A stretch of DNA of 64,000 nucleotides from Batillaria attramentaria (lineage: Eukaryota > Mollusca > Gastropoda > Batillariidae), in NCBI GenBank assembly GCA_018292915.2, contig JACVVK020000529.1, positions 386,349 through 450,348 of the forward strand. Reading direction: 5' to 3'. The notes beneath the pieces are model-generated. The model worked only from the letters and a program-made list of their open reading frames with translations. It made no database searches and was not told the origin of the DNA. Positions 1 to 15,013 of the stretch are shown here, in pieces. Within the stretch, counting starts at the first letter, position 1, and every line of letters starts with the position of its first letter. The position numbers and the translations under genes were made by a program.

Positions 1-2731
1 CCTTCCCAAGCACTCCGTCGGGGAGTATAGGGCGTAGTTTAATCTAGAAATGGGACGCAGATCGCGAAGTCTATTGCCACCATTGACAGTATACGAGGGA
101 AAACCAAAACAAAACACTGTATAATTGATAAATGTCAGTTTTGCCCCATGGTTTGTGGTAACAACATGGAGAGCTCACCACGCGCATGTCAAAAGCAGGC
201 TGGTGGTATTCAAGCACGCGCCGCAGGGAACCGGTGCTGTTTATGTTGTCCAAAAGAATAACTGATGACAGTATACATCTGTGTATTCTGTATGAGTTCT
301 GCTGACTTCGGAACGTGGCTGCGGTTCTAAGGTCTGAACTAAACCAGGATTATTATCATTACAAAAGAAGGAAGTGTGCTGGCTATTTTCGAAATCAATG
401 GGCATTTCACGGCAGGACAAACAAAATAGCTTGTCTTTGCTCTTTCAGCTATAGCAGCTAGCAAAGCGTGTTTTGAGCCTTTTTTTGGTATTCTGATATT
501 GTTGAGTACAGTTCCACATGGTGTCGACAAGACTCATCAGATAGTCGTTCTTGTTTAAAGCGTGTTATCACTATGGTCAGTGGCGGACCTTTTCCACGGT
601 CTGGTGCGCTCGTCACGGTTGATCTTTCCTCCTGGAGACAAGACCCCGCTCCTCCTGTCCGATGACCTTTCGAGCCTCAGGGACTCTGTATTCATTTGAG
701 GCATCCTTCCTCTCTGGTGATCAGCGAGTGTGTCTGATCTCTCAGCGTAGATCGAAACTGGTGCCCGTGACAGTGCGTCTTTCTTCTAAGTCTCACTGGC
801 GCAGGAAAGGGTGTTTCTAAGGGGGCCCCTGCCCCACCATCTTTTCAGGCTGTGGAGATAGATCATCCTATGGCGTTGGCAGCTTCTCTAACGTCATCTT
901 GGAAAAAGTGTCTGTGCGCCGTGGGATTTGACTTAGGCCGTTAGGCAGTTAGGCCGTTTTTCCAGGTGACGGTAGTTCTGTTTGAGCAGAAATGTGAGGT
1001 CAGGTAGAGTCGTAGTGTACAGTTCCCGTCAGTCTGAGTCTTGGTTGGTTGGTTGGCTGGTTGACTATGCATCTAACATTCTTTTCCATCACTAAAGACG
1101 CCCTCAACGAGCAATAAGCCACAATTACTCAGTCATTCTCTTTCCCAAGCCAAGAAGGCAAGACAAGCCTTCAGATTGTAAAGGCATGTATGTACCAGAT
1201 TGTTGTGTTTCAAATGATTTACTTGTCATGCAGGTGTTCAGTTTCCTGTTAAAAGACGAAATGTGTACATTATCATTACGTTATATCCTGAAAGTAATTA
1301 TAATACCTCATCCAGACAGATAATCTCGCGCCATCAGAATGTTGCCCCACCACCGCAAACATGTCTTCCTGGGGGCGTGTTGTCTGGTCCATTTCCATAC
1401 ACCGAAGAGCCCCGTACATTCACACTTGGCATTTGGCTGGCCATAGACCGAGTGGTCTGTGTGGGATCGGGAGTTCAGTCCCAAACAAGTCACCCTTGAT
1501 TGATTGTGTATTGGTAATTGCCTACTCTTCTTGTCCTCAGCAGCGCTTCTCTCAGGGAGAGAGGGAGAGAAAGAGAGAGAGAGAAGGGAGGGATGGAGGA
1601 GAGGGGGAGTTGTTCAGTTCAGAAGAGTGGCTTGTGGGCATAATAATCTGCCTGTCTTACACTAGCTGTCCTACTATTCTCTACTTAAAGCTCTAGAAAA
1701 CTAATACGAAACAGAGAGAGGGAGAGAGATAGCTGGGGGGGGGGGGGTGGTTCTGGATCACTAGGCGTAATAATCTGCCTTGTACAAGCTGACCTACTAC
1801 TTCCAAAGTAAAACTGTGGAAAACTACCTAGAAAACGACGAGAGAAAGGGGGAGAGGGGTGGGATTACCGTCTTTCAGTGTTATATTTCAGGTTATAGTG
1901 AAAATGAACTTTGGTGTCTAGTTTCGAGGAAAGTAATTTATGGGTGAATGAAAATTTGATCGCCTGGTTGTTTTTTTTCCAGGGGGGGGGGGGGAGGAGG
2001 ACTTGGGGCTGGGGAGGGGGCGGGGGATGACCAGCGGTGGGAGAGGAGGGAGTTGGGGACAGAGTTGTGGTATCAATGAATGTTACGAAAGTGATGACCC
2101 GTTTTAAACAACACCTGGAATCGAATGGTTGTCCTTGACTTCATGTGGTGAAAGTTGTATCGAACAAAGCAGCAGAGGGTGCCGTGTCGTGACCAAAAAA
2201 GATGGCCGTAGCCCAACAGGACACCCCCCATGGATGTGGACGGAATTCCTGTCTACTTAGTTTCCCTCTGTTCGCGGGCTGAGTGAGGGAGAATGAACAT
2301 AATCTACTGGGACGCCTCACCACTCCGACACCATTCTCTTCTGTTCTGGTCTTTTGATTTCATTACGTTCTGGTGCCTTCCACTCCAGCCCCTCGGACGC
2401 CTAGTACTTCGCTGGTGTTTTCTGGCAAAATAATTGGAGTGATTTAATTGAGGAGAAAGTGGGTCGTGCAAGGTTTATAAACAGGAGTGAGCTGGACTAT
2501 GATATATTTGTTGCCGTGCTTGGGTGTATTTTTCCCCCCGTGGCCAGCATACTGTCTCATTTGTTCGTGCACTCTGTACCATCCCTCTTCTTATGCCAAG
2601 CACTGGTGGAATAAACCTGGTGGAAGTGGAATCTGGTTTCTACACTATTAACTTTTTCACTTTAACTGCTGGATTTTGCAAGTTCAAGAATGAGGGTAGT
2701 GGTAGAATTCAGCCCTAGACCTGGCTTGTCT

Positions 2732-2735
<4 letters not shown>
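1..2735. other. intergenic, no gene recognised
   Basis: CpG-containing unique DNA with GA-rich stretches (about 1,557-1,605 and 1,711-1,730) and poly-G runs at about 1,735 and 1,982. Open frames are short and low in coding character. Confidence 0.6.

Positions 2736-2816
<81 letters not shown>
2736..2816. repeat. (CA)n microsatellite
   Basis: About 40 uninterrupted CA units. Confidence 0.97.
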
Positions 2817-2820
<4 letters not shown>

Positions 2821-4487
2821 GTAGGGATATGTGGAGTGGGGGGGGGGTCCTTGCCAGTCCTTGACTGTCTCAGTTGGACAGCGAGAGCGGTGTGTGAGAA
2901 TACTTATCAGGAATAAGAGTACCTTCTTGGGGAAAAAAAGATCACAATGTGATGCCGGCCAACCTACCCGAGAATTTATTACTTTACTTTAATTTACTTT
3001 ATCAAGTGTTGAAATGCTAACTTGAAAGACAGTTAAGTTGTTCATTTTGAAAGATACGAGTGTTTCAGGTTCTTGAAGCTCTGGAAATACTAAAACCGAA
3101 GTTAACAGACAGACGCTCCGGTATCAAGTTTTCGCCACTCCCTAGGCACACATTGGTTCAGCTTAATTTCATCTGCGCTATCACATGAACACCCTGTTGC
3201 CAGCTTTGTGTCTTTGATGACAGCAGGTTCATCGTCTCTCTGTGTTGGCGTCAGTTTGCATTTCAAAAGTGGGCGACTCTCAGCTTACAGTGTCATGTCC
3301 TTGCAGTTTATTGCGTTGATTTCATAGCAGAAGATCTTCAGGGTTTCAAGCGCGCGGTCTTGATAAAGAGTTGGGATGGGGCTAGGGGGTAAGGTTGAGG
3401 GTCTTCGAGATGTTGTGTCGATGCCATCAAGTGCAATATAGAAATGTCTGCCAAACTGTTCACGTCGGTCGAAAAGCAACTTGATCAGGCGTCTGGCGTA
3501 ATAATAATACAGTACATGTAGTATCAAACTTTTTGTAATGGCTTCTTTGTCCTTCTGCGCAGACGGATTTTTGTTTTGTTTTGTTTTTATACATCCGCAG
3601 CGCAGACTCAAAACAAAATTTGAGAACAAGGAAGAAGCTGATTATTTTTAGCATAGTATCTCTCTTAGCTTCGCATTCCTTGTCATGTGGCCGCCCTCGG
3701 GCATTAGCTGGGTCCACCTGCTGCAGAATTGCCGGCTGACCCGACAGAAGAAAATCTGTGTCTAGTCGACACCTACCTGGCGGCAGTGTCTCCTTTCAAG
3801 AAACACTCCGCCAGGCAATAATAAAACTTTGATTGCAAAGGACTAGAGGACTTCTTGCAGTCAAGGGCGGTAGAGCGTAGCGTGAGAGAGGTAACTTTCG
3901 TGACTTCCTTAAACCGTTAGTACTGCACGCATGAAGTGAAACAGGCTAATTCCGTCTTTGCTAAGCCAACTTACGTTTTGAACAGTTTCGCTTGTGAGTG
4001 CGCCTGTACGCTCGGAACACTGTAGCTTGGTGATTAGTACAGTTTATGCGATACGGTGTTGGCTTACACTTTGGGCGAGCGGTCGAACATTCAAATTCTA
4101 CGATTGTTGTTATACTACTTGAGCGCTAAGTGTGGTCACCGCGTCATCGAGTACGCTTCTGTACGCTGTCACTGTCCAGGTATCTAATACCGGAAAACAG
4201 CTCAGAATGATTTGTGAGCATTAAAATGGTAGCATTAGTCCTTTTAAATGAACCAGTCAGCACGTTGGCAGTATCTTGTGTAAAGCTACGAATTTGATAG
4301 AGAAAACGCCATATCTTTCAATCGTAATAAGTTATTTCAATTTTGCTTGTTGGGCGGTTCGTCACTTCTTTCTTTATCGTATTACACTTGAACCGCCAAA
4401 TGAGCAAACTTAAATCACTTATTAGTTGATACGATTGAGAAATATGTCTCTTTGAGTAAACAGGACGTAATGTTGAAGCTTTTATTT
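2817..4487. other. intergenic, no gene recognised
   Basis: Unique sequence with no repeats or coding exons that I can support. The longest frame (3,285-3,629, - strand) does not resemble a known protein. Confidence 0.55.
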
Positions 4488-4749
4488 CAAATTCAAATTC
4501 CTTTATTAATCCCAGAAGGGAAATTATAGGCCACCACCAAAATAATAAGACATAATAATAACAAATAAAACTTGCACTGCCAGAAGTCTCAGTCACGCAC
4601 ACAAGTAAATCTTGCACACATGTGCACACTCACGCTCTTAAATTATAAAACCACCCACAAACACTCGCACACTCATAAATAAAACTTACTCTCACACACA
4701 CACACGTATAAAAGTCTTTTGTACTCACATACCTATGAAAACCTCAAAC

Positions 4750-4817
<68 letters not shown>
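4488..4817. repeat. TTTATT-CCC-GGG element with (CA)n
   Basis: CAAATTCCTTTATTAATCCC with AGAAGGGAAATTATAGG, then CA-rich DNA and a (CA)n tract at 4,752-4,817. Similar starts followed by simple repeats occur at 13,637 and 14,930, so this may be one transposon family carrying microsatellites. Confidence 0.6.
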
Positions 4818-4819
<2 letters not shown>

Positions 4820-5794
4820 AAAGTCTTGTGTACTCACACACTTAAAAAAAAATATTCACATACCACACTCACACACACTAGGGAGCGATACAGCGAAAAC
4901 ATCCCCTACTTATTTAGAACTTCTGTTGGGATTTCTACTACTACAACTAGGCGGATGCCTTCATTTTGGTCTTCTTTTACGCCGGAGATGTTTTTTTTAT
5001 ATGATAATAACTCCGCGTACAGTGTCCCTTGCGCCAGGGTACGCCGCATAGAATGTCGCTGGCGTACGGTATACACGACAGCGGCCATTTCAGTCTTGAG
5101 TACCTTCTCCTTGGAGAAAAGTTTGAGTTCCAGTTCTAATACTCTCACGTGTATTTGTGTTCATCTGAAATCAGAAATTGAAATCGGCAGTTCGATCCAT
5201 CATTTTGTCTGGTCGGAGCAGCTGCTGTGCTTTGGTCTTGTATGCTAGAATCGGGCAAGAGTGACGATATATCTGGAAGTTGTGCCGTCTGTGCTTTGGA
5301 CAGAAGGCAAATATTGACGTTGCTGAAGCATTTAGGTGTTTATGTGCATAGGTAGTTAGGAGGAATCTGGCGAAAGTTATGATGATTTGGATGATAGTTT
5401 TGAACCAGAAATTGAGAAAGAGGAAAATAGGTGTGGCGTTGATAGTAGTGTTACAAGTGAAACAATCATGGCGTTGACGTGCATTGTGACTGTCTTCCAG
5501 AGTCTGTTGTTTTCCCGGTTGAAACTCAGCAGTAAAACAATCGTTTCTAATTAATATGCTTGTTATTACAGCAAACGTGAAGATAATCGATGTATGAACA
5601 CTCCCACCGAGCCACATTTCACTTCATGCAGAAATAAATTGAATATATATATATATATATTTTTTTTTTTTTTAAGTGATGCCACTGGTGCAAAACCTCG
5701 GCAGCCCAAACTTCCTTGGTAGGAATTGAGTTAAACGTACCGGTATCTTTCTTCGGTTGTTTGTTGCTATTGTTGTTGTTGTTTTGCGAGGGCA

Positions 5795-6350
5795 TCAGAT
5801 TCGTGTGTTGGATTTCTTTGTTTGCTGTGGCCGGTGGGTAACCAAAGTATACAAACTATAGCCCGTTGGAATGAAAAAGTGCGGGTATCTTTCCTCCGTC
5901 GCTTTTATTCGCGTGGGCGTCACGTCCGTGTCTTGAATTTCTTCACTGGTGTTCTGTCTGTTGCCGACGGGTAAGTTAGTTCTTTGAGGCTGAATGGCGC
6001 GCAAGTAACAAAGACTATTTGTTTCTTTGACCGACGGGTTGTCAAAGTATACAGACCGTGTAGCTCGTGTTTATCGAAAAGATAAGGACACTGTGCATGA
6101 AGGTATGACCATTCTACCGTGCAGATTCGTTTACGTCACTTCCGCCCCAGCAAACAACGTGTCTCACAGTGCTGTCAATAACAGTCCCAGTGCACAGACA
6201 AATCTACCGAATATAGCTCGCATCTACTCCATTTCGTATTGTACACTTTGAATGCCTGCAAGTATCCCCTGGTGTGTCTGCGGTCACTTGTTATTCGTGT
6301 CTTGGATTTTCCTCATTGGCGGCCTGTCTGTGACTGAGAGAAGTACAGGC
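5795..6350. repeat. degenerate repeat with TTGGATTTCTT and CCGACGGGT motifs
   Basis: ATTCGTGTGTTGGATTTCTT near 5,800 has relatives near 5,925 and 6,293, and GTGGGTAACCAAAGTATACA near 5,834 has a relative near 6,037. Unit boundaries are unclear. Confidence 0.5.
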
Positions 6351-7516
<1,166 letters not shown>

Positions 7517-8746
7517 CAGCTTTTGCGCTGTCGAAAGTTGGCGTAACTGATGTATATGGGTGCAGTCCAACCGGGCATCTTAGAAATATTGATAGTGTGC
7601 GTGTGAGTGTGGTGGTTTTTTCTTTGTCTTCTCTTTCTTTCTTTTTTTTTTTCTTTCTTTTTTTTCGTCTTTCTTTTTATTTCCTTTTTTTCTTCCGTGT
7701 CTTGTTTTCTTCTTTCTGTCTTCTTGCGGAAGGGGTGGGGGTTGGGCGGGAGTAGGGGTGAGGGTTATTTCCTTATTGGCTGCGCAGCCCAACAAACGTA
7801 ACGGAACAAGGGCTAATAGTGGTCGGAACACAGAGATTTGTGTTCTTTCCTTTTCATTTCTCGATTTTCTGGCTCCGCGCATTGCGGGCGCTGTCTTCTT
7901 GAATTTCGAAAAACAAAAACGAAGCTGTTTGAATTGATCCAGAAAATTTCCATCATTTTGTGGACTTTGGGGGTTTTTTGTTGTCATTTTCGTGTGTGTT
8001 TGGTAGAGCGGAAAATGTAGCGGTACGTGTTCATGACTTGAAAAAGCCATATAACGCCAAACCGTATCAGAAATGTATTACCTTACCTCTGCATTCCAAA
8101 TTGATTGATAATGATACAATAAATTGATCTGACGCTGAGCAGAGCAGATTTCAATGTAGGTGGTTTGATTTTATCGAGAATGCGTTTTGCTGTATGTAGT
8201 CGCTCACTGTTTGATCAGGGCTGCTTATGTGGGCGGTGGGGGGGGGGGGGATAGGGGGTGGGAGTGAAGGGGGAGGGGGGGGGGCTTTAGGGGACATTTT
8301 GCATTCTGTATCGTTTTGCCTCGAAACGGTCCGAGGAGTACTCAGTTTCTCTTCTTTATCTTTTTTGGGTCTTAAAGGTAGCAGTGTGCGCGTTTTAATG
8401 CTGGGATGAGAATTCCACATGCGAAGCTCGAAGGTTGTTTGTCGATAGAGGTGATACCTTGTTTGGGCACGGAGGCCGTTCTCTTAACTTTGCGGCTCTA
8501 TTATTAGAGAAATGCGGCTTTCTTTGTATTTCCTGTATAAATACGACCGTGGATGTTTCTCTATGTCGACCACCCCAGTCAGCGCCTTCGCTTCAAAAGA
8601 TAGACCGGTCAATATTACGGTTACCGCGACGCGAGTATTCGCCGTGGTCTGCTACGTTATATTTTGACAGAAGTGAATGCTTTTTGGATCGCCGGTTAAA
8701 TGCATTCGATGAAAGGTTTTCCACGACGTTGTCCGCCAAACAAGCG

Positions 8747-8847
8747 GGTGGGTGGGTGCATGGATGTCTTTTTCCACCACGTAAGGGTGATATCAAAGAC
8801 GGGGCAACGAGAAAAAGGCCAGCACAAATATTTGGCCCAAGCCGGGA
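8747..8847 (-). mobile_element. SINE-A copy, 5'-truncated
   Basis: Tail and body are present up to AAGCCGGGA. Flanking repeats CCGCCAAACAAGCG (8,733-8,746) and CCACCAAACAAGCG (8,848-8,861) differ at one base and mark the insertion. Two overlapping open frames here are by-products of the SINE. Confidence 0.88.
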
Positions 8848-9587
8848 CCACCAAACAAGCGCAATTAGGCTTTGATAATATGACAAAATAATAGTAAACA
8901 AAAGTGTTTACTTTTGCCGACACATGGTCGTCATAGTTAGTCTAGAAAGCGTTGCTAAATTCTCCCTGGTTTTGTAACACCTTACACCGTAAGAAACGCC
9001 AAAGCCGTTAAAACACTGCTTCTCGCCACTGACCTGCCCGCTGCACGTTACACCTTGGGAACCTAACAGTTGACAACCTGACTCATGCCGAGCATGTGTT
9101 GGCGGCCTGGGTGTCATAAAATTTTTGCCGATAAAACCTCACACGACAATTTGAGATAAGTGTAGCCCAGCAGCTTCGACGACAAAAGCATAGATGTAGA
9201 AGCTGTGGACTGCTGATACAACTTGACTTGTACAACAGTCACCCTTGGTGTAATGTGTGTTTACTGTGTGTCGCTTCTTGGATTTTAGTAGTGTACTGGC
9301 CATGAATTGCGCGTTTGGTGCAACTTGATCACATTGTATCGACCGTTCTAGTTCGACTTGTCGAATACAACGCGGGTGGTAAACGAAATAGACGGGCGTT
9401 TTTTCCGGTGCTACTCCAAATTAAAAGGTTTGACTTGACGGCGGATGCGTTTTGGTAAAGAATGTGTGTGAAATGTAAGCATGCTGTCGTCTTTACATTG
9501 TAGTCGGGCAATTCCAAGGTATCTGCTCAAAAACGGAATCTCGCTTTTATCAGTAGCCATGTTGGCTTTTACCTTTTGGGGTGAGCG

Positions 9588-9790
9588 GTGGTCTAGCAGG
9601 CAGTGCGTCGGACTTAGCAAGTGCGCTACTAAACGGCCGTCGCCAACGTCGATCCCAGGTCGAGCTTGTGATATGCGATACCGGTTTTTCCTGGCTACCG
9701 GGCTGCTCACCGAGGGTTTCTCTCTGGATTATACGGCTATCCACCCTCAGCAAAAATTAACAAATAGGAGAGGCGCAACACCACGGTGGA
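9588..9790 (+). mobile_element. SINE-B, tRNA-derived
   Basis: GAGCGGTGGTCTAGCAGGCA (A-box region), CGATCCCAGGTCGAGC (B-box region), GATATGCGATACCGGTTTTT and TGGCTACCGGGCTGCTCACC match a second copy at 39.4 kb. The tail reads GAAGCCCGAATTTCGCGAAA. Confidence 0.75.
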
Positions 9791-11516
9791 AGAAGCCCGA
9801 ATTTCGCGAAAAAGACAATGAAAAGCTGTTTAAACAAGGTGTGCCTTTCACTCACATATTTCACGAAGAATTCCGTATAGCTTTTCAGCGCATGAAGCAG
9901 AAACTGCGTAACTGACACGGCGCTGATTTCAGTGTTTGGAATTACTTAGTAGCTTTCTAAGTCGTTTTCTTGTTGGTACACGGTGCCTTTTGTTCACACA
10001 GACAAATCGAAATCGAGTAAATAGGAGCACCAAGTGTTTCCATTTTCAAAAAAAGTGAGTAGCAACGGGGAAAAAAAAACACATTAGGTTTTGGTTTGTC
10101 TGTATGGAAGCAAATGACAGTCTGTCAACCATAAAATGACTTTAACGAACACGGTACAAGCATGTTCAATCGCATGCACGTTCATGTTTTAAATTAACGT
10201 CTTTAGCTGAGATCAATCATCGTCCAAACTTATAAATCGGAGCAGCACCGGAAAAACGCCCGTCCGTTTAGTTTACCACCCGCGATACAAGAAGTTGCTC
10301 AAACCGTTTTAACATCATGGTGTTCCTGTGACAAGCTTTAAGCGTCCATACAAAAGCGCATGATGTATAACGCCAGGGCATCGGATGTAGACAGACGACT
10401 TCAGTTTCATCAGCGCGTCGGATAGTGTGGCCGCGCGCCCTGTAGCTATAGACTCGTGTTTTCCACTTCCCAGGCAGAAACGGATCGTCGTGGTGAACGC
10501 TTGTGAAAGCTTGTGGTTTATTCCTGCCTCTGACTGCGACAGCAAAATGGATATGTGTCAGTGTGGTGATGGAGTTTTCCATTAGAGTCCTCTCGATCGC
10601 TCTCTCACTCTCCCCCCTCCTTCTCTCTTTCTCTACAGTTGTGCATCACCCGTTAAATCAACTCTGTTGCTGGCTCGTTGTCGTCCTCTTCTGCGAGCGT
10701 TTGCGCGGAATAATTCTGTGATTGATTTTTGAATGATACTCTTTTGTGTGCTCTGTGGATGCTCATCCCTCGGATGCGGCTGGTTTCCCGGCTGCGACAG
10801 TGTCACCCAGAGAAGCCAATTGTCGCAGGAGTTTTAACCACGCTGTTGTGCCAGTTCCGTAAACAGTGGCTTCTTTGGAGCAATACTTGTGGCAGGGGGT
10901 TCATTGTATTCCAACCGCTCCAGGAGGGAGTACCGTACTGAATTAGATCTCGCGAGTGAACTGGGAGCATGTGAAACAATCCTGTGAGTTCGCGTCGGGA
11001 GATAAAAGAGCACCTGTGGATTACCTGTTGCTGGAATAAATCATCCGTGTCGATCGGTGACCGATGGCATGACCGGATGAGCGGCGGTCACGCCTGACGG
11101 CGCCGAGAGGGGAGATGCTAGCCGTGACGTCATCGGCAGGTTGGACGGCGCGTCATGCAGCAGCTGGATGACCCCAGGATCATTGTCGTCACAGGTAAAC
11201 ATGACGTCATTTTTTCCTCTCTTATTTACCTGACCCTTTTTTCCCCGTACGTAGAGGGTGTCGGTTTGATTTGATAAAGATTGTCTCAAGATATAGAGCT
11301 TGACTCTACGAATGATGCGGGGTTACAGATAAATGTGCGTCCTATTTTCCTTGTCAACCTTATTTTTCTTTGAAAAAGACAGGATGTTGGCTTGACTAGG
11401 TGAAGATTGTCTGAAGGTGCAGTGTTTGGCCGCACACTGCGTTGACAGTATTCACACCTTGCAGGCGCGGTCACCTGCAGCGGTCACTGAATTAAAGATA
11501 GGACCGTCGAACAAGT
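9791..11516. other. intergenic, no gene recognised
   Basis: CpG-rich unique sequence. The frame ending at 9,915 begins inside SINE-B and is not taken as a gene. Nothing else could be supported. Confidence 0.55.
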
Positions 11517-11667
11517 CGATAGAAATGGGCCTATCCTAGCCCTACAGCCCCGATACTTAGTTGATGGGGTATCTGGCCTATCGTAGCCACACGACAGCGC
11601 CTGCTGATTAGCTTGATAAGAGATATTACGTGATAGGGATAGGCTAGGATATGCCCGTTTCTATCCA
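11517..11667. mobile_element. small foldback element, about 150 bp
   Basis: The left end CGATAGAAATGGGCCTATCC and the complement of the right end GGATAGAAACGGGCATATCC pair, both continuing TAGCC. Smaller copies of CCTATCGTAGCC lie between. It could be a short MITE or a structured RNA. Confidence 0.6.
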
Positions 11668-11871
11668 AATTCTCGATCACCCTTACAAACAGTGTATTTC
11701 TAGAGTGTCACGGTTATTAGCAAGTTCTTCGTGCATTCGAATGACACCGCTATACGTTCTAATCCTAAGCGTGAAAAAAAAAATGTCTTGAATGGTGTAT
11801 CGGAAAGTGAGAGTGACGAGTGAATGAACCGCCCGTCTTAGTTCATTCATCACGAGTGTCACAGTGTAGCA

Positions 11872-12450
11872 AGGTCATCGACCGAACTCATTCACACAAG
11901 GTTCTAGGGCTGCAGAATCCCGCTGCTTTCTCCAGTCACAGACATGTCTATACATGGGTCTCTGCTCTGACTAACTTGAACAGCTTTAAGTTCTTTTTTT
12001 TAATAATTTAATTTTGTTTGATTGTTTGTTCGGGTTTTTTGTTTTGTTTTGTATTGTCTTTTTTTTTTCTTTTTTTTGCTCAGCATCCTGATTTTCATTT
12101 CAAATCGATTCATTATGTAGACATGTCTGTAGGTGGGTCTGTGCACCAATGAATTGGCAGATCATCGACCGAACTCATTCACACAAGGTTCTACGGCTGC
12201 AGAATCCCTCTACTTTCTGCAGTCACATACATGTCTATAGATGGGTCTCTGCTCTAACTAACTTGAGCAGTTTTACGGGTTTTGTTGTTTGTTTGTTTTG
12301 TTGTTGTTGTTAATTTAATTTTGTTTGTTTGTTTGTTTGTTTGTTTGTTCGGGTTTTTTTTTCTTTTCTTTTTTCTTTTCTTTCCTTTTCTTTTTGCTTT
12401 TGGTTTTGCTCAACATCCTGCTTTGTTTTGACCAGATCATTTCAATTCGA
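11872..12450. repeat. tandem duplication, 287-bp period
   Basis: ATCGACCGAACTCATTCACA occurs at 11,877 and 12,164, and the units stay similar through CATGTCTATA, GGGTCTCTGCTCT, a T-rich stretch and GCTCA(A/G)CATCCTG. Two copies; the poly-T parts differ. Confidence 0.82.
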
Positions 12451-13394
12451 TTGAATGTGAGGGTCTGTGCGGAAATGAGCCGGAACCGTTTTGTGCTTTT
12501 CGGTGCAACACCCTGGTTGCTTCTGACCAATTCACTTCAGTTCAGTTTAGTATTTTATTTTATTTTTTTTTACGATCAGGCACTGTTACCCATGAACTGC
12601 TGGGGCTAGTCTCCAGCTTCCCGTGATAGTCTTCGTGACTTCTTTTTTTTGGTTAATTAATGCGCACGGCACGCAGTTCCGGCTTTATTGCTGTTGCGGC
12701 GCTGACTGTCATTTCCATGTGTGATGAAGTCATTTCACCGGCATTTGATACTCTCATCGATCTCAGATCCAAATTTTTGCGCAGTGCCTGACCGTGGACA
12801 GCGTAAGGGTAAAGCAACGTAAACTTAGTGTGCAAACTGGGTGCCACCTGACAGTAATGTGTCGCCTGCGAACGCTCAGTACACCGCGTTGTGTGGCTGT
12901 TCACTGCACGTACATTTTTGGCTCGTATCCGAGCAATTACTGCCCACAGAAGACCATAATTTTGTACTTGTCTACTTGGGGTCGTGCTTCCGTCGTGGTA
13001 AACGTCCCAGGTCAGTCTTTGAGCCTCTGAAAGTTAATTTCTTGTTCCTTTACAGGCCCGTCGTCTTATGGTTCTAAGCTTTCGATTCATTCTGATCTCT
13101 TGTGGTTACTGTCTGCCATCGACGTCTGTCGTGGTGTCCCAATTGTTTTGTTTTGTTTTGTTTTGTTTTTCTGTTTCAAAAGCTGCATAAGGATGAAACA
13201 TATGGTGGAAAACTCTAATTCTGCACATATTTGGCCTCTGAAGATAGCTATCTTTATCCGCCCGTGTAAATAGTTATACTGCCGAAACTGTCCATGTTGG
13301 TGAACATGCGTGTAGACTCTGTGTTTAGATCTAAACGGAAGTTTGTTTCTTTTACGCCTGCATAAACGCCTGCATATCCTAGCTAAACGCGCTT
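12451..13394. other. intergenic, weak dispersed repeat
   Basis: GTGCAAACTGGGTGCCACCT with a following AATGTGT and GAACGCT near 12,830-12,880 recurs loosely at 25,667-25,720. Otherwise unique. Confidence 0.45.
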
Positions 13395-13610
13395 AGCTTC
13401 TTGATTACCGGCCGCACAGTAACAGCATCTCACAGGCTGACATTGAGCCAACAAGGCTTCAAGCGACGCGAATATCGAGGGGCCAGCGAGTGTTGCGGGC
13501 AACCGCAGAGTAGAAGAATTTGAATTTTTGCTTGCACAGCCTGCAGACGTCACAGTGCATCGCACCCAGAGTTGTACTAATCGAGAAGATTAACTACTTC
13601 GCGCATGCGT
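13395..13610. repeat. dispersed repeat, copy 1 (copy 2 at 31,335-31,530)
   Basis: Shared blocks with copy 2 include ATCTCACAGGCT/GTCTCACAGGCT, GACGCGAATAT, TGCGGGCAACCGC, GAGTAGA and ATTTGAATTT in the same order. Both copies are followed by a simple-repeat-rich element. No terminal signature was found. Confidence 0.65.
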
Positions 13611-13636
13611 GCGCACCACAAGCGTAGCTGTTTAAG

Positions 13637-13824
13637 TTCAAGTTCAAGTAATTTTATTCTACCCTCAAGGGGCATAGAATAGAAAAAGAAATTTATACAA
13701 ACGGTACAACATGTGCAGTGCATCTTCTATTCATACATCCATACATGCATACATGCATACATACATACATACATACATACATACATACATACATACATAC
13801 ATACATACATACATACATACATAC
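13637..13824. repeat. TTTATT-CCC-GGG element with (CATA)n
   Basis: GTTCAAGTTCAAGTAATTTT and ATTCTACCCTCAAGGGGCAT precede a tetranucleotide (CATA)n tract at 13,731-13,824. Confidence 0.75.
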
Positions 13825-14324
13825 GTTCCAAAACGTAAGCTTGCTTCTGCATAGTTCGGGTAACCCATGAGTGTTTGGGGAAGACACATCCTCGAATTCA
13901 GGAGAGGGGAGACCATGACTAGCTTCTGCAAAACCTAGAAGTAGAAGCGACGTCAACACGGAATTTGAGCGTTTTAAAAGATAGACTGTTTCAAGCGCGC
14001 ATGCGTTTTGACAAGCGCAACTGCACCAAATCATAAGTTGGCCTCTGTAAAACCTAGTAATCGTAAAATATTAGCACACGTACGCCACTATTGTACAGCC
14101 TGAAGCTTGACTCACCTGAAGGCGCAGCTAAGGGTTGTTAGAAACGGATCGATCAACACAAAGTGATCACACCAGCGGGCAGTCGTTATCACGGTGGCCT
14201 GTGCAGTAAGTGGCTGCGATTCGCCCCGCTAAAATGTCAACACCGCTTTTCAGCAGCATTGATTGCGTGCTTGAATGTATGTCAAGGTCTTTAAGGGCTG
14301 TATCATCTTTTTTTTTTTTTTTTT

Positions 14325-14795
14325 TTTGGTCACATTTTTGTTACAGAGGCTTAAAAAAAATGAAGTTTTTGTCTGGATTTTTTATTTGTGAATCACTTTT
14401 TTGTGTGAGAAAAGCTCAAAAGTGAAGTCTTCTGGAGGATTTGTATTTTGAATTACATCTTTGTTAAAGAAGCCAGAAAACGAAGTTTACGTATTTTTTA
14501 GGGATTTGTATTTGGTAATAACTTTTTTGTGAAAGAACTAAAAAAAAAAACCCCGAAGTTTACATCTGATTTGTATTTGGTAATAACTTTTTTGTGAAAG
14601 AAGCTAAAAAAAAATAAAAAAAAGTTTACGACTTTTTAGGGATTTGTATTTGGTAATCACTTTTTGGTACAAGCTTGAAAAAGAAAAAAAAAACCCGAAG
14701 TTTGCAACAATGAAAGGATTTGTAGTTGGTAATCGCTTTTTTAACGTAGCTAATGAACGAAGTTTGCGTCTTTTTAGGGATTTGGGTTTGTTTGT
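14325..14795. repeat. degenerate tandem repeat, about 72-bp unit
   Basis: About six units share GGATTTGTATTTGGTAATAA, CTTTTTTGTGAAAGAAGC, A-rich runs and CGAAGTTTACG. The runs of A and T vary in length between units. Several short open frames here come from the repeat. Confidence 0.8.
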
Positions 14796-14929
14796 TGTTG
14801 TTTTTTTGTGTGCCCGCAACACGTTTAATTAGTGTGAGTGAAGTTCGGGTTGCGAGCAAGAGGAGATGGATGGTTGTTTTTTTATGATTAACGTCTTTTG
14901 GGCACCATGGACGTGATTTCAAAAAGTCA

Positions 14930-15013
14930 GATTCAGATTCAATTTACTTTATTTTCCCATAGGGTAAATTTATTTGGAGTGGTCGTTAAAATAATCCGAT
15001 AGATCACATAACT

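Noticed and set aside
9481..9915. 144-codon + strand frame ending in a charged, helical-looking peptide
   Set aside because: Most of it is the SINE-B body; the charged tail starts in the SINE end (CCCGAATTTC...) and has no homologue that I recognise.
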